Shown here in pieces: positions 1-11,104 of a stretch of 64,000 bases of DNA. The number at the start of each line of letters is the position of its first letter. The stretch's first letter is position 1. The DNA lies in contig JACGCK010000095.1 in NCBI GenBank assembly GCA_014925825.1, positions 1 through 64,000 of the forward strand, given 5' to 3'. This stretch comes from Pholiota molesta. Its lineage: Eukaryota; Basidiomycota; Agaricomycetes; Agaricales; Strophariaceae. A program made the translations under genes and the position numbers. The notes beneath the pieces are model-generated. The model did no database searches and was not told the DNA's origin. It saw nothing but the letters and a program-made list of their open reading frames with translations.

Positions 1-1294
1 GTACAGCTTAAGAACTACCCGTAAAGCGCCGCTTTACATGACTCCCAACTTGTACGGCTCCTTGGAGAGCATACTAGTCTTGTACTAGTCACTACGCAAA
101 AACATATCCATATATCTCTATATTTAACAGTATACCAGAGTCACCCAAATGGCCAATGCTCTGAGTTGAAACTTGAGGAAGACACTAACACAACTTTTGT
201 AACTCACTGCGAGTACTTTCAGTCGTTATCGGTCAATTTATACTTGAAAGTATGATTCATGTAGCATCTTTCAAGGCATAATATAGCTACTATGGGACCA
301 TCCACTGAAGTCAAGCTTACTGGTCTCAACGGCTCAACATTGGCTCAACCAAGGCTCAACACCAACTCAACACTGGCACCCAACTAGTACTTAGACTCAA
401 CTCGCACCAAGTGAAGGAACAGCGATGCTGCCTCTGAATACAAAACATGCCATATTGGTAGCTTATGCTGGATGTCTTTTGCTCTGCGGCTCATGTGGCC
501 CAACTCTGTGCAATATGTATGCTGTCGGTTCACCGAGCGCTGAGCACTTGCGCCAACGCCAGCGCATGATGCGTATCGTGCAGGACCCCTGGCCCTTCCT
601 AAAAAGGAGAAGACCTCGAATACTCGAATTGGCCAACTTCGTGGAGGTTGAGTCCTCGGAGTTTTCCGTTGACAGCCCCCTGCCCCCCGTACATAGATCG
701 GCTTTCAAACGGACCATAACGGTCCGTCGGCCAGAAACCATCGACCACGCGCTACCGACCTTCACTTGCTCAGAGAGAGGGTGTACCCAAATTGGCATTT
801 CTTGCTTAATAAACAATTTTTGCTCTGCAGATCCCTCATTTCACATATCGCCGGAACTTAAGTATAGGATAAACTATTCTCACTGCCCAACAGTCAAAGC
901 AGAATTGGCCTTCCCAGGCCTCATCCCAAGTACCATGCTCTACGTATCTGTGACACTTCTTCTCAGGAAGGTCTTTCTATCATGCAAGTATGTTACATAC
1001 TGCTGGAACGCTAGGATTCTGTAAGTACTGTCGGCATGGCACAGTGTACATACGCGCTCTTAGCGTCCTTCTACAATGCTTGTCCCGAAGATTTTCCATC
1101 CCGGCCCTCGATATGTCACGAGGATAATTTGGAGCTTCCTGTCGACTTTCTGGTGGCTTTCCTGTTACTGGTGAGTCGAAATAGTATGCGCTGGAATGCA
1201 TATAATGCCAGCTGTTGAATAATCAGTTTCTGCATCCCTCCCATTTTCCGAACCACAGCTGCCCTTGCCTTGAAGCGCGACACTCAGTCATAAC
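1..1294. other. 5' flank of the GH115 gene, no convincing gene
   Basis: An open frame at 425-1024 (+) would give 199 residues with a hydrophobic N-terminus, but I recognise no family and its composition is not clearly coding. Positions 325-370 carry five irregularly spaced copies of CTCAAC. The interval mostly serves as upstream sequence for the gene starting at 1295. Confidence 0.4.
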
Positions 1295-4200
1295 ATGGCG
1301 CGAGCTGTTGCCTGCCTTATTGGCGGTCTAGCTTTGCTTCCTGGTATCTATGCTATTGGACAGGCTACCTGCGTAACCTTCACGTCTTCAGTCAACAGCT
1401 TTGCTGTCGTCAACAACAAGCAGGCTGCCCCTATTCTTCTGTCTGCCGATGATTGGCTTGGCGTCCAGTTCGCTGCAGCTGATTTTGCCGCCGATATTCA
1501 GCGCGTCACGTCCATCAAGCCATCTCTCACCAATTTCACCGTCAGCAGCACGCAACCTGCTGCATCTTCGGCTTCCTCGAATACCTCTGATGCTGCGTCC
1601 GCCGCTAGCAAGCCTCCTACATCCGCCCCAATTATCATCGGTACTCTTGGAAAATCCTCTCTCATCAGCGCAGTTGTCAAAAATGCCGGAATCGACGTTT
1701 CCTCGATTGAGGGAAAATGGGAATCTTTTTGACCACTGTCGTTCACAACCCTCTGCCAGGAGTGGCTTCCGCCTATGTGATCATTGGAGCAGACAAACGC
1801 GGCACGATATTCGCGCTCTATGATCATTCGGAGCAGTTTGGTAAGTGAAGAAGTGGCTTTCTATCGCGTTTGCTCCTGTGCTATTTCCGTTCCACTCATT
1901 CTCCGCGATAAAAATGTGACGCTAATTATATCTCCGCCCCTTTAGGCGTCTCTCCATGGTATTGGTAAGTCTTCTCGACACATCTTCTTTTCCAATACGG
2001 TCCGACAGAGATTCATATTGAATATAATGTTTCTAGGTGGGCCGATGTCCCTACAACAACTCATCCAAATCTGTTCGTTTCCAATTCTGGATGCGCTCAT
2101 GGCACACCGTCGGTCCAGTATCGTGGGATATTCCTCAACGACGAACAACCTGCCCTCCAAAACTGGGCAATGGAAAAATTCACGAACGGCACCGGGGCGG
2201 CCTTGACTGGAAGCCCCTTCAATCATTCTTCTATACTAAGCTGTAAGTGTTCTATTCGGTCCGGTGGATACAAACTAATGCAATGGGTTGTAGTTTCGAA
2301 CTTATTTTGAGGCTAAAGGCGAATTATTTATGGCCAGGTATATCATTCTCCACAGTTTGTTAAGGAATTTCTAATTTCATCTGGGTAGCCATCTGGAGTA
2401 GCGCATTCGCTGTTGACGACCCTCAAAACCAATTCCTCGCCGATGCATATGGCGTGGTGATGGGAACAGGTAAGTTAGACAGTTCATGCTAAATCAAAGA
2501 TACTTTTTGTTCAATCGTTGTCTCGACTTTAGTCATCAAGAACCATGATGCGATCTACGCCGATAGAGTTCAATCTCTTCGCTTCAGGGCCATGGGACTA
2601 CACCACTAACTCGCAGTGATCAATAATTACTGGTTGCAAGGCACAGAACGCGCAAAACCATACGAATCTGTCTTCACTGTGGGTATGAGAGGCTTTGGCG
2701 ATTGTAAGTCGTAATTTCCACAGCTTCAACCTTACATTTTTTCCTAATTTGCTATACAGTGCCACTTTCAGAAACCACAAATATAGCCCTGCTCGAAGAA
2801 GTCGTTGCGAACCAAACGGAAATTTTGCAGACCGTTTTCAACGAGACGGACGTCTCTACCATTCCACAAATGTGGTGCTTGTGTACGTATAGTATTTACC
2901 TTTCTTCTGGACAGTATTGATCAAACCTTTAAATAGATAAGGAGGTGGAAGGCTACTATGACGATGGCATGCGCGTCCTGATTACATTACCTTACTTTGG
3001 ACGGATGATAAGTAAGTGCTACCTTATTTCTACCAAATCATCTTTGTACTAAAACTAATTTCGATAGTTGGGGTAACATACGTCGCTTCCCAACTATTGA
3101 GGAGAGAAACAGAACGGGAGGAGCTGGAGTCTATTACATGTAAGATCATTTCTGAGCCTTCGCTTTTCTGATGATATTGACTTTATTGTTAATTATAGCT
3201 TGACTATGTGAGAAACGTATAACCTTAATTTTAGAACCAATCTCTATTTGGATAAATAGGTCGGAGATGTCAGAGACTTTAAATGGATCACTGTAAGGGT
3301 TGTTATTTTCGGACGAATTTCTATCTAATGCTTTCCTACAGAGCAGCCAAATCGAAAAGGTCTATCAACTCGGCGCTCACAAGTACGCATTCTAACTCGC
3401 CTTACGCTTTATCTAGATCCATCAACAAATGTCCCTTGCAATCCAACGCCAGGCCAGTCGCTTGTGGATACTCAACGTCGGTGATCTGAAGCCATACGAG
3501 CGTGAAATCGAGTTCTTCCTTACCTATGCTTACAACGCGTCAATATGGGAACCTTCCAACCTCTCCACTTTCGTCAACCAATGGGCAGTTCGCGAATTCG
3601 ACTTGAGCGCGGATAAGGCAGCAATGGTGACCACCATCGTCGGGAACCTGACAAGGTTCAACGCCAGGAGGAAGCCAGAATTGCTGAACTCTACTACGTT
3701 CAGCTTGGTCAACTACAGAGAGTAATTGCAGTTCGCTTAAATTTTAATTTGTGGCTGATAATTTCTTTTAGGGCGGAGAATGTTCTCGCCGCCTGGGCCA
3801 CCCTTCAAGCAGCGTCTACGTCCATTTACAATAGCCTCTCCAGCGCGATGCAGCCAGCTTTCTTCCAACTCGTTCACCACCCAATCCTCGCGAGCGCTAA
3901 TCTTGCAAACATGGTGGGTCTATTTAGCATTGTTTGCGAATAGGTGCTCACACCTGGATCCTAGTTGATTGCAGCCGGACAAAACAATTTGCGCGCTTCG
4001 CAGGCCAGAGTAAGGTGGCTGCAACTTGCTCTGAATTCCTTCTAACGAAAAGATGCAGCTGAGTGCTAATCAACTCGCCGATACGGTCGAACAATTGTTC
4101 GAGAAGGATTACGATTTCGAGGAGCAGTACCATACAATGCTCGACGGTATGTATGACCCTGTTTACGACTGCATTCGAGTTGCTGACCTCAATTAATCAG

Positions 4201-5709
4201 GTAAATGGGATCAGTACGTTCATATCATACCTTACCCAGTTCGCGATTTTTGACTCGTAACTTCGTTCAGTATGATGGACCAAACTCGTAAGTGGTCGAT
4301 TCTCTATTCTGTATGATCAAATATTCATTTATTGACGATTTCGATTAGATCTGGGATACTTCTACTGGCAACAACCTATGACTAACAGGCTCGTGTCTGG
4401 GTTCAAAGACGCTGTGCGCTTATTAACTCTGGTCGTTTTTCAGTATGCCCTTGATTTCTCGCGTTCAAACCAAGAAACAAGCATTAGCTGGCGTTATGAG
4501 ACTCGCTCCAGAAGGAACGATGGGTGCATGGTGAGACTGCATGCCTTATATTTACTTGTATTGATTTTTCATAGGCCTGGAGACAACCCAAACCAATGCG
4601 CCCAAGGCTACAGCTGCCCACCACCATCGATCACCCTTGATAACTTCTCACCTATTTCTAACAGATATATTGACGTTGGCGCAGGAGGCCCGGCACCTTT
4701 CACCTTCACTACCAGTAGCAATGTCTCTTGGTTGACTGTGACCCTGCTAAGGGATCTATCTCGCCTACCGCGCCTGAGCAGCGCGTTTTCATCAGTGTCC
4801 CTGACTGGAGTAAACTTAGCGCTGGCGTCAATTCAGCTCAGATCACCTTCACCGCAACTTCCTCGAGTCAACCCGCGCTAGCTGTGCCTGTCATGTTCTA
4901 TGCAACTAAAAACACCCAGCAAGCGGATTCAAAGGGTATGAGTCCTTGATTAGCCCTCGACTTTCATCTTAGTTAATTGGTGCCATAGGCTTCGTCGAGG
5001 GAACTGGAGTGATTTCGATCGAAGCAGCTCATGCCACGAGGAAAACCACCGTACAGGGAACCTCCTGGGGCGAACTGCCTGGATTTGGAAAGACCGTTTC
5101 TGCTATTACCCCGCTTCCCCTCACTGACGCCACATTTGCTGCTGGAGCTGGACCGACGGTGTGAGTACTCCATTGCATATCGATCAATGCGATGACTGAA
5201 TTTTTCGTGTGTAATCAGGGAATACGATTTCTTCAATTTCGACACCAACAAAGGCAACGTTACAGTCAATGTATTCTTATCTCCTTCGCTCAATGGAAAT
5301 TCGGATGCGAATCCTATGCAATATGCACTGCAAATCGACTCACAGCCTTGGATAACTGTGACTCCTGTTGGTCCTGAGATTCCTGCTGGAGGCCTCCCAA
5401 TGGATGGGAAACTAACGACGGCTGGGTCGCGGATTCCATCAACGTTAAATCTACAACACTGTCAGGCGTTAACCCTGGAGCGCATACCTTAAAGGTCAGT
5501 GAATTTCTTTGCTTCCTATAAAATAGAAATAATTGAAAGCCCCCGCATCGTAGATCTCAATGATCACTCCTCTGATTGTTATTGAGAAAATTGTTATCGG
5601 TGAGCAGGCTGAGCAGCTTCATGCCCATTACATACTGACATAACTGTTGATAGACACTGGCGGCCTGCAGCCCAGCTACCTTGGGCCCCCAGAGAGTATT
5701 GTTTTGTAA
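1295..5709 (+). CDS. GH115 xylan alpha-1,2-glucuronidase, secreted
   Basis: Likely removes (4-O-methyl-)glucuronic acid side chains from glucuronoxylan outside the cell. The ATG at 1295 opens a hydrophobic signal-like segment (first ~20 residues). A GH115-type N-terminal region follows (APIIIGTLGKSSLI, then ADKRGTIFALYDHSEQFGVS), then the core with YRGIFLNDEQPALQNW, LKANYLWPAIWSSAFAVDDP, YYDDGMRV, WGNIRRFP and RQASRLWILNVGDLKP. A C-terminal region runs from about 4.6 kb to the stop at 5707-5709. There are about 20 short introns. The frame is interrupted at several places, each explained by one base missing from a run: T-run 1726-1730, CATTCTTC near 2224, and C-run 4742-4744. Other suspect spots lie near 2478, 2545, 2617, 2979 and 3140. 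I read it as an intact gene of roughly 950-1000 residues in poor sequence, not as a pseudogene. The family call is firm; exact exons are not. Confidence 0.88.
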
Positions 5710-6239
5710 TCCACTTTCAAAAAGCATCGTCCCACTATTTGTTTGGACGAGCCCGTGGTACTCAAAATTTTGTATACCTTTATTTGATTAATACTTCGCG
5801 TACCATTGATCCTCTATATGCATTTTGAATTTTGTTCTATACGTAATCAGTTGCTGATATCTAGTTTCCACCGATTTGCAATTGCAACTTCCAAGTTCTC
5901 GCCCTCAGCGCTGTTTGAGCATTGCGAAAATATTCGGCCTAACAACTCGCAAAAATCTCATTCCTAGCCTTGAAAAAGATTGACGATTCTCTCTCTTCCA
6001 TCTATCCCTCCGGAGTTCCCCTAACGTATCGCTGATCAAAGTATTTTGCTAAGGAGACGATATTTGGCGTAAATAGAGTTTGTGAGTACCAAGGCACCCC
6101 CGCTGGAGATGTAGCTCCTTTTTCCTTACTGGATTCATCAAATCATCTACATGAGTGATACCGACTACGTGTTCCCCAATTACACACGTTACAAGTCTAG
6201 GCACCGTTATGCTCTGAAAGATTAGTCTACACAAAGAGA
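5710..6239. other. Intergenic, convergent 3' ends
   Basis: This 0.5 kb lies between the stop of the GH115 gene (+) and the stop of FES1 (-). It is AT-rich and shows no coding frame or repeat I can support; it probably contains both 3' UTRs. Confidence 0.5.
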
Positions 6240-7647
6240 TTACAACAACTTTCCAACGAAGGCAGCGTATTCTTCTCGGGTCATATTCCACTGCTCAAGG
6301 AGTTGATTTTCACCCTCCTTCTCCTTCTGCGCTGATCCATGACATGATTGACCTTTTGCTTCTTGGACAATGGACCCTTGCAGGTCGCCGTGTAGGTATG
6401 AGAAGCCTGAGAGGCATCTGTTAGATCATGTAGGAATCACAAAATACGATGCACTTACTGAACTGCCTTCTCCTCAAAGTCTGCATCCGGGCCCGCATTT
6501 TCACCGTCCTCTCCATAGGGAACGGAGACACCAAGGCAGATACGACCGCATCTAATATACCGTGTTGTACGATTGCAGATACTGTCCATGAGGATGTCGA
6601 AGGTCGAGATGGGTCTTGGAGATTGGCAGCATGCGAATTGTCGAAGATGGGGTTGTCAGAGGTGGAAGCTTGTCGATCGGGCGTTAGGATGTTTGGCGCT
6701 TCGGGCTCGTTACAGATGTTGAAGACGAAACACTGGGTTCAAATGTGAGGCGGGGGCATCCGCAGGTGCGGGTGTTGGCGAGGTGGCCGGGGAATTGACC
6801 GGGGATATGGGTTGAAGAAGAGACCCTAGGAGGAATACAACCTTCCTACGAACGGATATCGATGGATCTAAAATTAAAGTAGGTCAAATGACAGATCGAG
6901 ATAATAACTTTCACAAACCTTGAAGTGCATTTCGGAATTTTGGCCATCCATCGATGTCCGGACTTCCCAGTGCTCGAACAGCTGGGGCATTGTGCTTTAG
7001 CAACCCCGAGAGGGCATATACGGCTTGGCACGCAGTGACGTTGATGACGAGGGAGCATGGTCGAGAAAAGCGACAAGGGTTGGAAGGGGATTGTGGGACA
7101 AGTACTATTGAGAAGAAAAAAATAAGAACAAGTTAAAGAAAGGTGAATAAATATACTTACTGCGTCCTGGGAAGAGGGGTTGTTCTGTAGTGCGGTTCCG
7201 ATTACCCATAAACTTGTGTCTTGATTTCGGGAGTCGAAGAGTCCGCCGTGAGCAATGAATGAAGCGGTCCCCAAAGCTTCAACTTGTCGAGATCTAGATG
7301 CCGAATAATCAAATTTATTTTCACGGTACTAATAAACGAGAAAACATACCATTGGCATTATCGATGTTTTCAATTAACTAAAGTAACAAAGCATTGAGTG
7401 TCATCCGTCTGATTTTGTCGTAATTGCAGCTCACCATTTCTAGGTGATCCAATGCGGCGACTCTCTCATCCTCACTCCGATTCACGTCAGTTGCAACAGC
7501 CATGTCCTCCTTCATCTGCTCCGAGTCTGGCTTTCCTAGAATGAAATCGAGGACACCAGGATCCAAATCCCTACGGGGCGGATTATCGGTTGGACCACTA
7601 TCCGCCGGTGAGGAGTGTTCAATCGACCATCTGAGGATGGACTGCAT
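6240..7647 (-). CDS. FES1: Hsp70 nucleotide exchange factor Fes1
   Basis: Armadillo-repeat nucleotide exchange factor of cytosolic Hsp70, promoting ADP release during folding and degradation of misfolded proteins. The ATG is at 7645-7647. The first exon shows the Fes1 signature: MQSILRWSIEH, RRDLDPGVLDFILGKPDS, then MAVATDVNRSEDERVAALDH. Later exons read LIENIDNAN, LDKLKLWGPLHSLL, WVIGTALQNNPSSQDA, YLSHNPLPTL, VYALSGLLKHNAPAVRALG and DPSISVRRKVVFLLGSLL. A proline-rich stretch follows, then FEEKAVQ and the terminal LLEQWNMTREEYAAFVGKLL. Introns have ordinary GT-AG ends. At least three frame breaks fit single-base loss in runs: the plus-strand AAA at 7210-7212, a GG near 7013 and a run near 6520. 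Expected length is about 340 residues. The C-terminal exon joins are the least certain part. Confidence 0.87.
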
Positions 7648-8635
7648 CTTGATATGCGATGTTATGGGCTATCGAGGGTTGAAGTAAGGAAAAACGAGAT
7701 GCTGGTACGGTCCTGTAGTGTTATCGACATATTTTGAGACTTCACGAATCGGGGAGAACTTGCTCGAAATTATGAGAGATTGGCACGTGACCCTACCACA
7801 CACAAGATGTGCTCATGTTAGGATCAGACGCTGAGCGGAGGTTGAAACGTGTTTCTATAAGTTTTCTCTCCTCCACACAACCTAAACTCGAACGACAGCC
7901 ATGCGAGCGCAATGTTTCGGTGAGTTCAGGCTTTCATATTCTCCCTCTTCACTGTGATGATTCAATCTTATACCATACTTTACCACATTCCGAACAATTA
8001 TGTGGAGTACTTAATCGATTTCAGCCTTGTCTGAACTTCCTTCTTGCATTCATTGCTCTCCCAAATTCCTTACTAACTTTCTTGATTTCATTTCAGGTAT
8101 TTACAAGGCTGGAGCTGAGCAGGGTCATCAGGTTAGGGTGAGTTATAATCCTATCTGTCTCTTACCACATTTTTCTTCTCCTTTGATGAATTCTATTCGA
8201 TGGGCGGACACGAGTCCCTTTCCCATACCAAAGTCTCCCGGTGTACAAATGTGGAGGCGGGAAAGGGCAATGTTGATTTACATCGAGACCTGACTTTTAC
8301 TCTTCTTACTCTTCATATCCTCCACGTTGCACTTCATAAGGCTGCAAGAACAAACTTACTAAGTTATCTCCCCTAGATACTTGAAGGAACTACGGTTCCT
8401 GTATGTCGATCCTTTTTACAGTATCTATCAGCGTAAACAGGGATATTCTCATCAATATATCTTCCTTTCTTATACATCAACGATGTTCGTCGATAAGATT
8501 TAGTTCTGATATTACATGTGTCCTCCGTGGATCAACCATCAGTAAATATAACGGACCCATTACACCAAAGAAAAGAAAAATAAAGTATGCTATCCATGTT
8601 GTCCTTCCCATGATGCTATTCTGACTTTTGCGTAG
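7648..8635. other. Gap with possible tiny spliced gene (+)
   Basis: A run of exon-like pieces with good splice sites can be read on the plus strand: ATG at 7901 (MRAQCF), GIYKAGAEQGHQVR after an acceptor near 8097, then ILEGTTVP after an acceptor near 8378. Joined, they give only about 50 residues. I recognise no family, so this is offered as a weak candidate. Confidence 0.2.
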
Positions 8636-9034
8636 CTATTTCTTCGCTAGCTGTATTAGTTGATGGTGGAGCATTTCCTGTGTAAATGTCTTCCCCCGGC
8701 TATCTACGAAAGTAACATCGTATACTGCGTTGCCTTCTGCGTCCTATGGAATGAAGCGCGCATTGGTAAGATGGTGAGGTATTCTAAAAGATAGCGATGT
8801 CTGTTACCATACGAAACCCTCGTCGTCGAGGTAACTTCCCGACTTGGCCATGAAGCGGACTGCTTTCGTCGATAACAATTACTGAGCCCTAAAAATATAG
8901 AAACAAAATGGTTATTGGAATCCAAGGGAATACAAGCAGCAGCATACTCACCTGGTAGTAATCGATGTGGCCAACCTCGACCGCAAATTGGAGATCGGGT
9001 GCAAGCTCAGGTGCCCAATTATTGAGGGACATAG
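8636..9034 (-). CDS. Small uncharacterised protein (~90 aa), three exons
   Basis: The ATG is at 9032-9034, the stop at 8636-8638. Exon 1 is 8952-9034, exon 2 starts at 8888, exon 3 starts near 8749, with clean GT-AG introns. The peptide starts MSLNNWAPELAH and, after a one-base frame correction, continues DLQFAVEVGHIDYYQ, GSVIVIDESSPLHGQVG, KLPRRRGFRM, AEGNAVYDVTFVDSRG and HHQLIQLAKK. The break lies at the GGG run 8997-8999 (CCC in the gene), matching the homopolymer losses elsewhere. The balanced composition, consistent reading across two introns and the lysine-ending tail argue for a real gene. I do not recognise the family; the middle resembles a small beta-rich module, but that is only an impression. 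Confidence 0.5.
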
Positions 9035-11104
9035 TGTGTAGAATAGGTTGGGTGTAATGTAAGAGATATTAGAAGGATGGATACTACAGAGAACAGATAA
9101 AAGAAAGAAATGCTGGTGTGTTTTGAACAGAACGTTGGAACCGTTTTTATACTCCCTATAGCGGACCACGACAACACAAAGAAGCAGAGTCATGAAGCCT
9201 CGAGGCAGAAATCACAGAAGATCTCCGTTCGAGCCATGTAGCATCGTGCACACCAGGCGCAGATGGGGGCGCCAACCATGGGGTGGACAATGAGCCACAA
9301 AGCACATATGGCGTATTGCTCTGAATGTGATTCAGCAGATCTGTTAGTGGTTTATTGGTTTATTTTGAGGTTATCGGAATAACTCTCGCAGCATATCTAT
9401 CTTCCGATGAGCCAGGAATTATTATCAATGACTTTTTCTAGCTAACATTCAGTCGAAAAAGGAATTGTTAATCCGAATTCCGGAAGCCCTTGGTATCCGA
9501 CCGCGTCGAAACTAAATCCTCATGTCGAATAATAGAGAACATGCCAACTTCCCTGTAAATTTCCTAGTAAAACCAGTAACAAGTATATAGGTGCGACAGC
9601 GGTGGACGAGGAAATAACTTCGGGCAAGTAAACGCTTAAGCTAGACACAAAGTAGCCACGGCACCGACTCCACGAGTCCCAACAGCAGAAGAATTGGTGT
9701 GGTAGGGGGTTACTGAATCTTGTTTGAAGGCCATTTTGCCTCCTGAAAAGCCGTCAGAGAGAGGAGGACACAGCCGACTTTCAATGCTGCACCAGTAACG
9801 TGGGGTCGATTCAGCCTGTCCCAAGAATAGGCGCCCATGTGTAATACGTCACTTCTAAAAATAAAGCGATATCCCTGAAAGCGATGATGGAGCCGCCCAC
9901 ATTATCTTGGAGATATGATGCTCCGGAATTATTACACACTAAAAATTCATCGAGATGGTATTTCGTACAGCAAGTATTTGACTGCGATCCACATACTTAG
10001 GAGCAGTTCTTCGCCCTGTAATTGAAACGTGTTCTGGTTGTATGAGCATCATGATTCAGAGCCCACAGGCATACATGAGGCAGCATAGCTTCTCCACTGG
10101 TATCAAACAGCGAACTCACCGCCAAAATGCGTGTTCAACACTTGAACAACAAACGCATTCCATTGTTCTCCTGATTCCATGTGGACACGCTGCATTGAAA
10201 TATGGGTGCAATGAGGTCGTGTTCCGATGCACTGCCTTTATCTGTGCGTGGTGGAAAAGTAAAGCCACATACAATCGTGCCTTCGTTGCTTTGAGGCTTT
10301 AACGTGCTTTAACGTTAAGTCTTCTAGCACAGCATCCAGAACCCAGCGTAAAACGAGGCGCAAACAACTACAGGCACATCTACCCGTGAACCTTCGAGAA
10401 TAAACACAGGCCTCGGCACTTTATTATCCAATCCAAATCCGCCGATGTCGTTGGCTTCATGCTTCGCAATCAGTTATCGTCATCAAATAAAGCTGTCCAA
10501 CTCTTTCATAACCTAGTATCCTATGTTGACGCGGACAAACAGAGGTTTAAGAGATATGACTTCAGCGGCCAATCAATACTCCTTGTTGGGCGGCGAAATC
10601 TACTTTAAATCTCCCTATAATGATCTACGGCGGCACGTTGATCAAGCTTTCATCAACGTGTTATTCATTTCCCGTGGATAGTTTCTTTCAAGCCGATTAT
10701 TTAAATCCGATTAATATATATGGAACACTGCAACGTGTCTACATATACGATACCTTCGGTACTCGTATCGTCGGACTCGTTCGCGAAATTAATATACTAA
10801 CTAGCGCCCGTGATATGAGATAATATTAATATATTAGCCTACAGACTCAGAGCCCAAGCCGCAACCGATGTGTGTGCTATGTCCAAGCTGATGTACACCC
10901 ATTAGTTTAGTGACTTAATAAAATAAACAATTTTCCTTTACAAGAGCAGCGTATGGACAAGTGAGAGAGCGCGAACACTGAACAGACCCGATAGCAAGCA
11001 GAAAAGCATCACAAGGAAGCAAACATGGAAAAATGCAAATAAGTCGGCAATGCAGGAAGCGGAAATAAGGATAATACGGTCGCCAATGCGACAGAAGAGA
11101 ACGG
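9035..11104. other. 2.1 kb intergenic
   Basis: I see no frame with coding-like composition or family resemblance on either strand. The short open frames around 9.6-10.8 kb look random. The sequence is AT-rich toward 10.6-10.9 kb (several TTAATATA-like words), as expected for fungal intergenic DNA. Confidence 0.45.
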
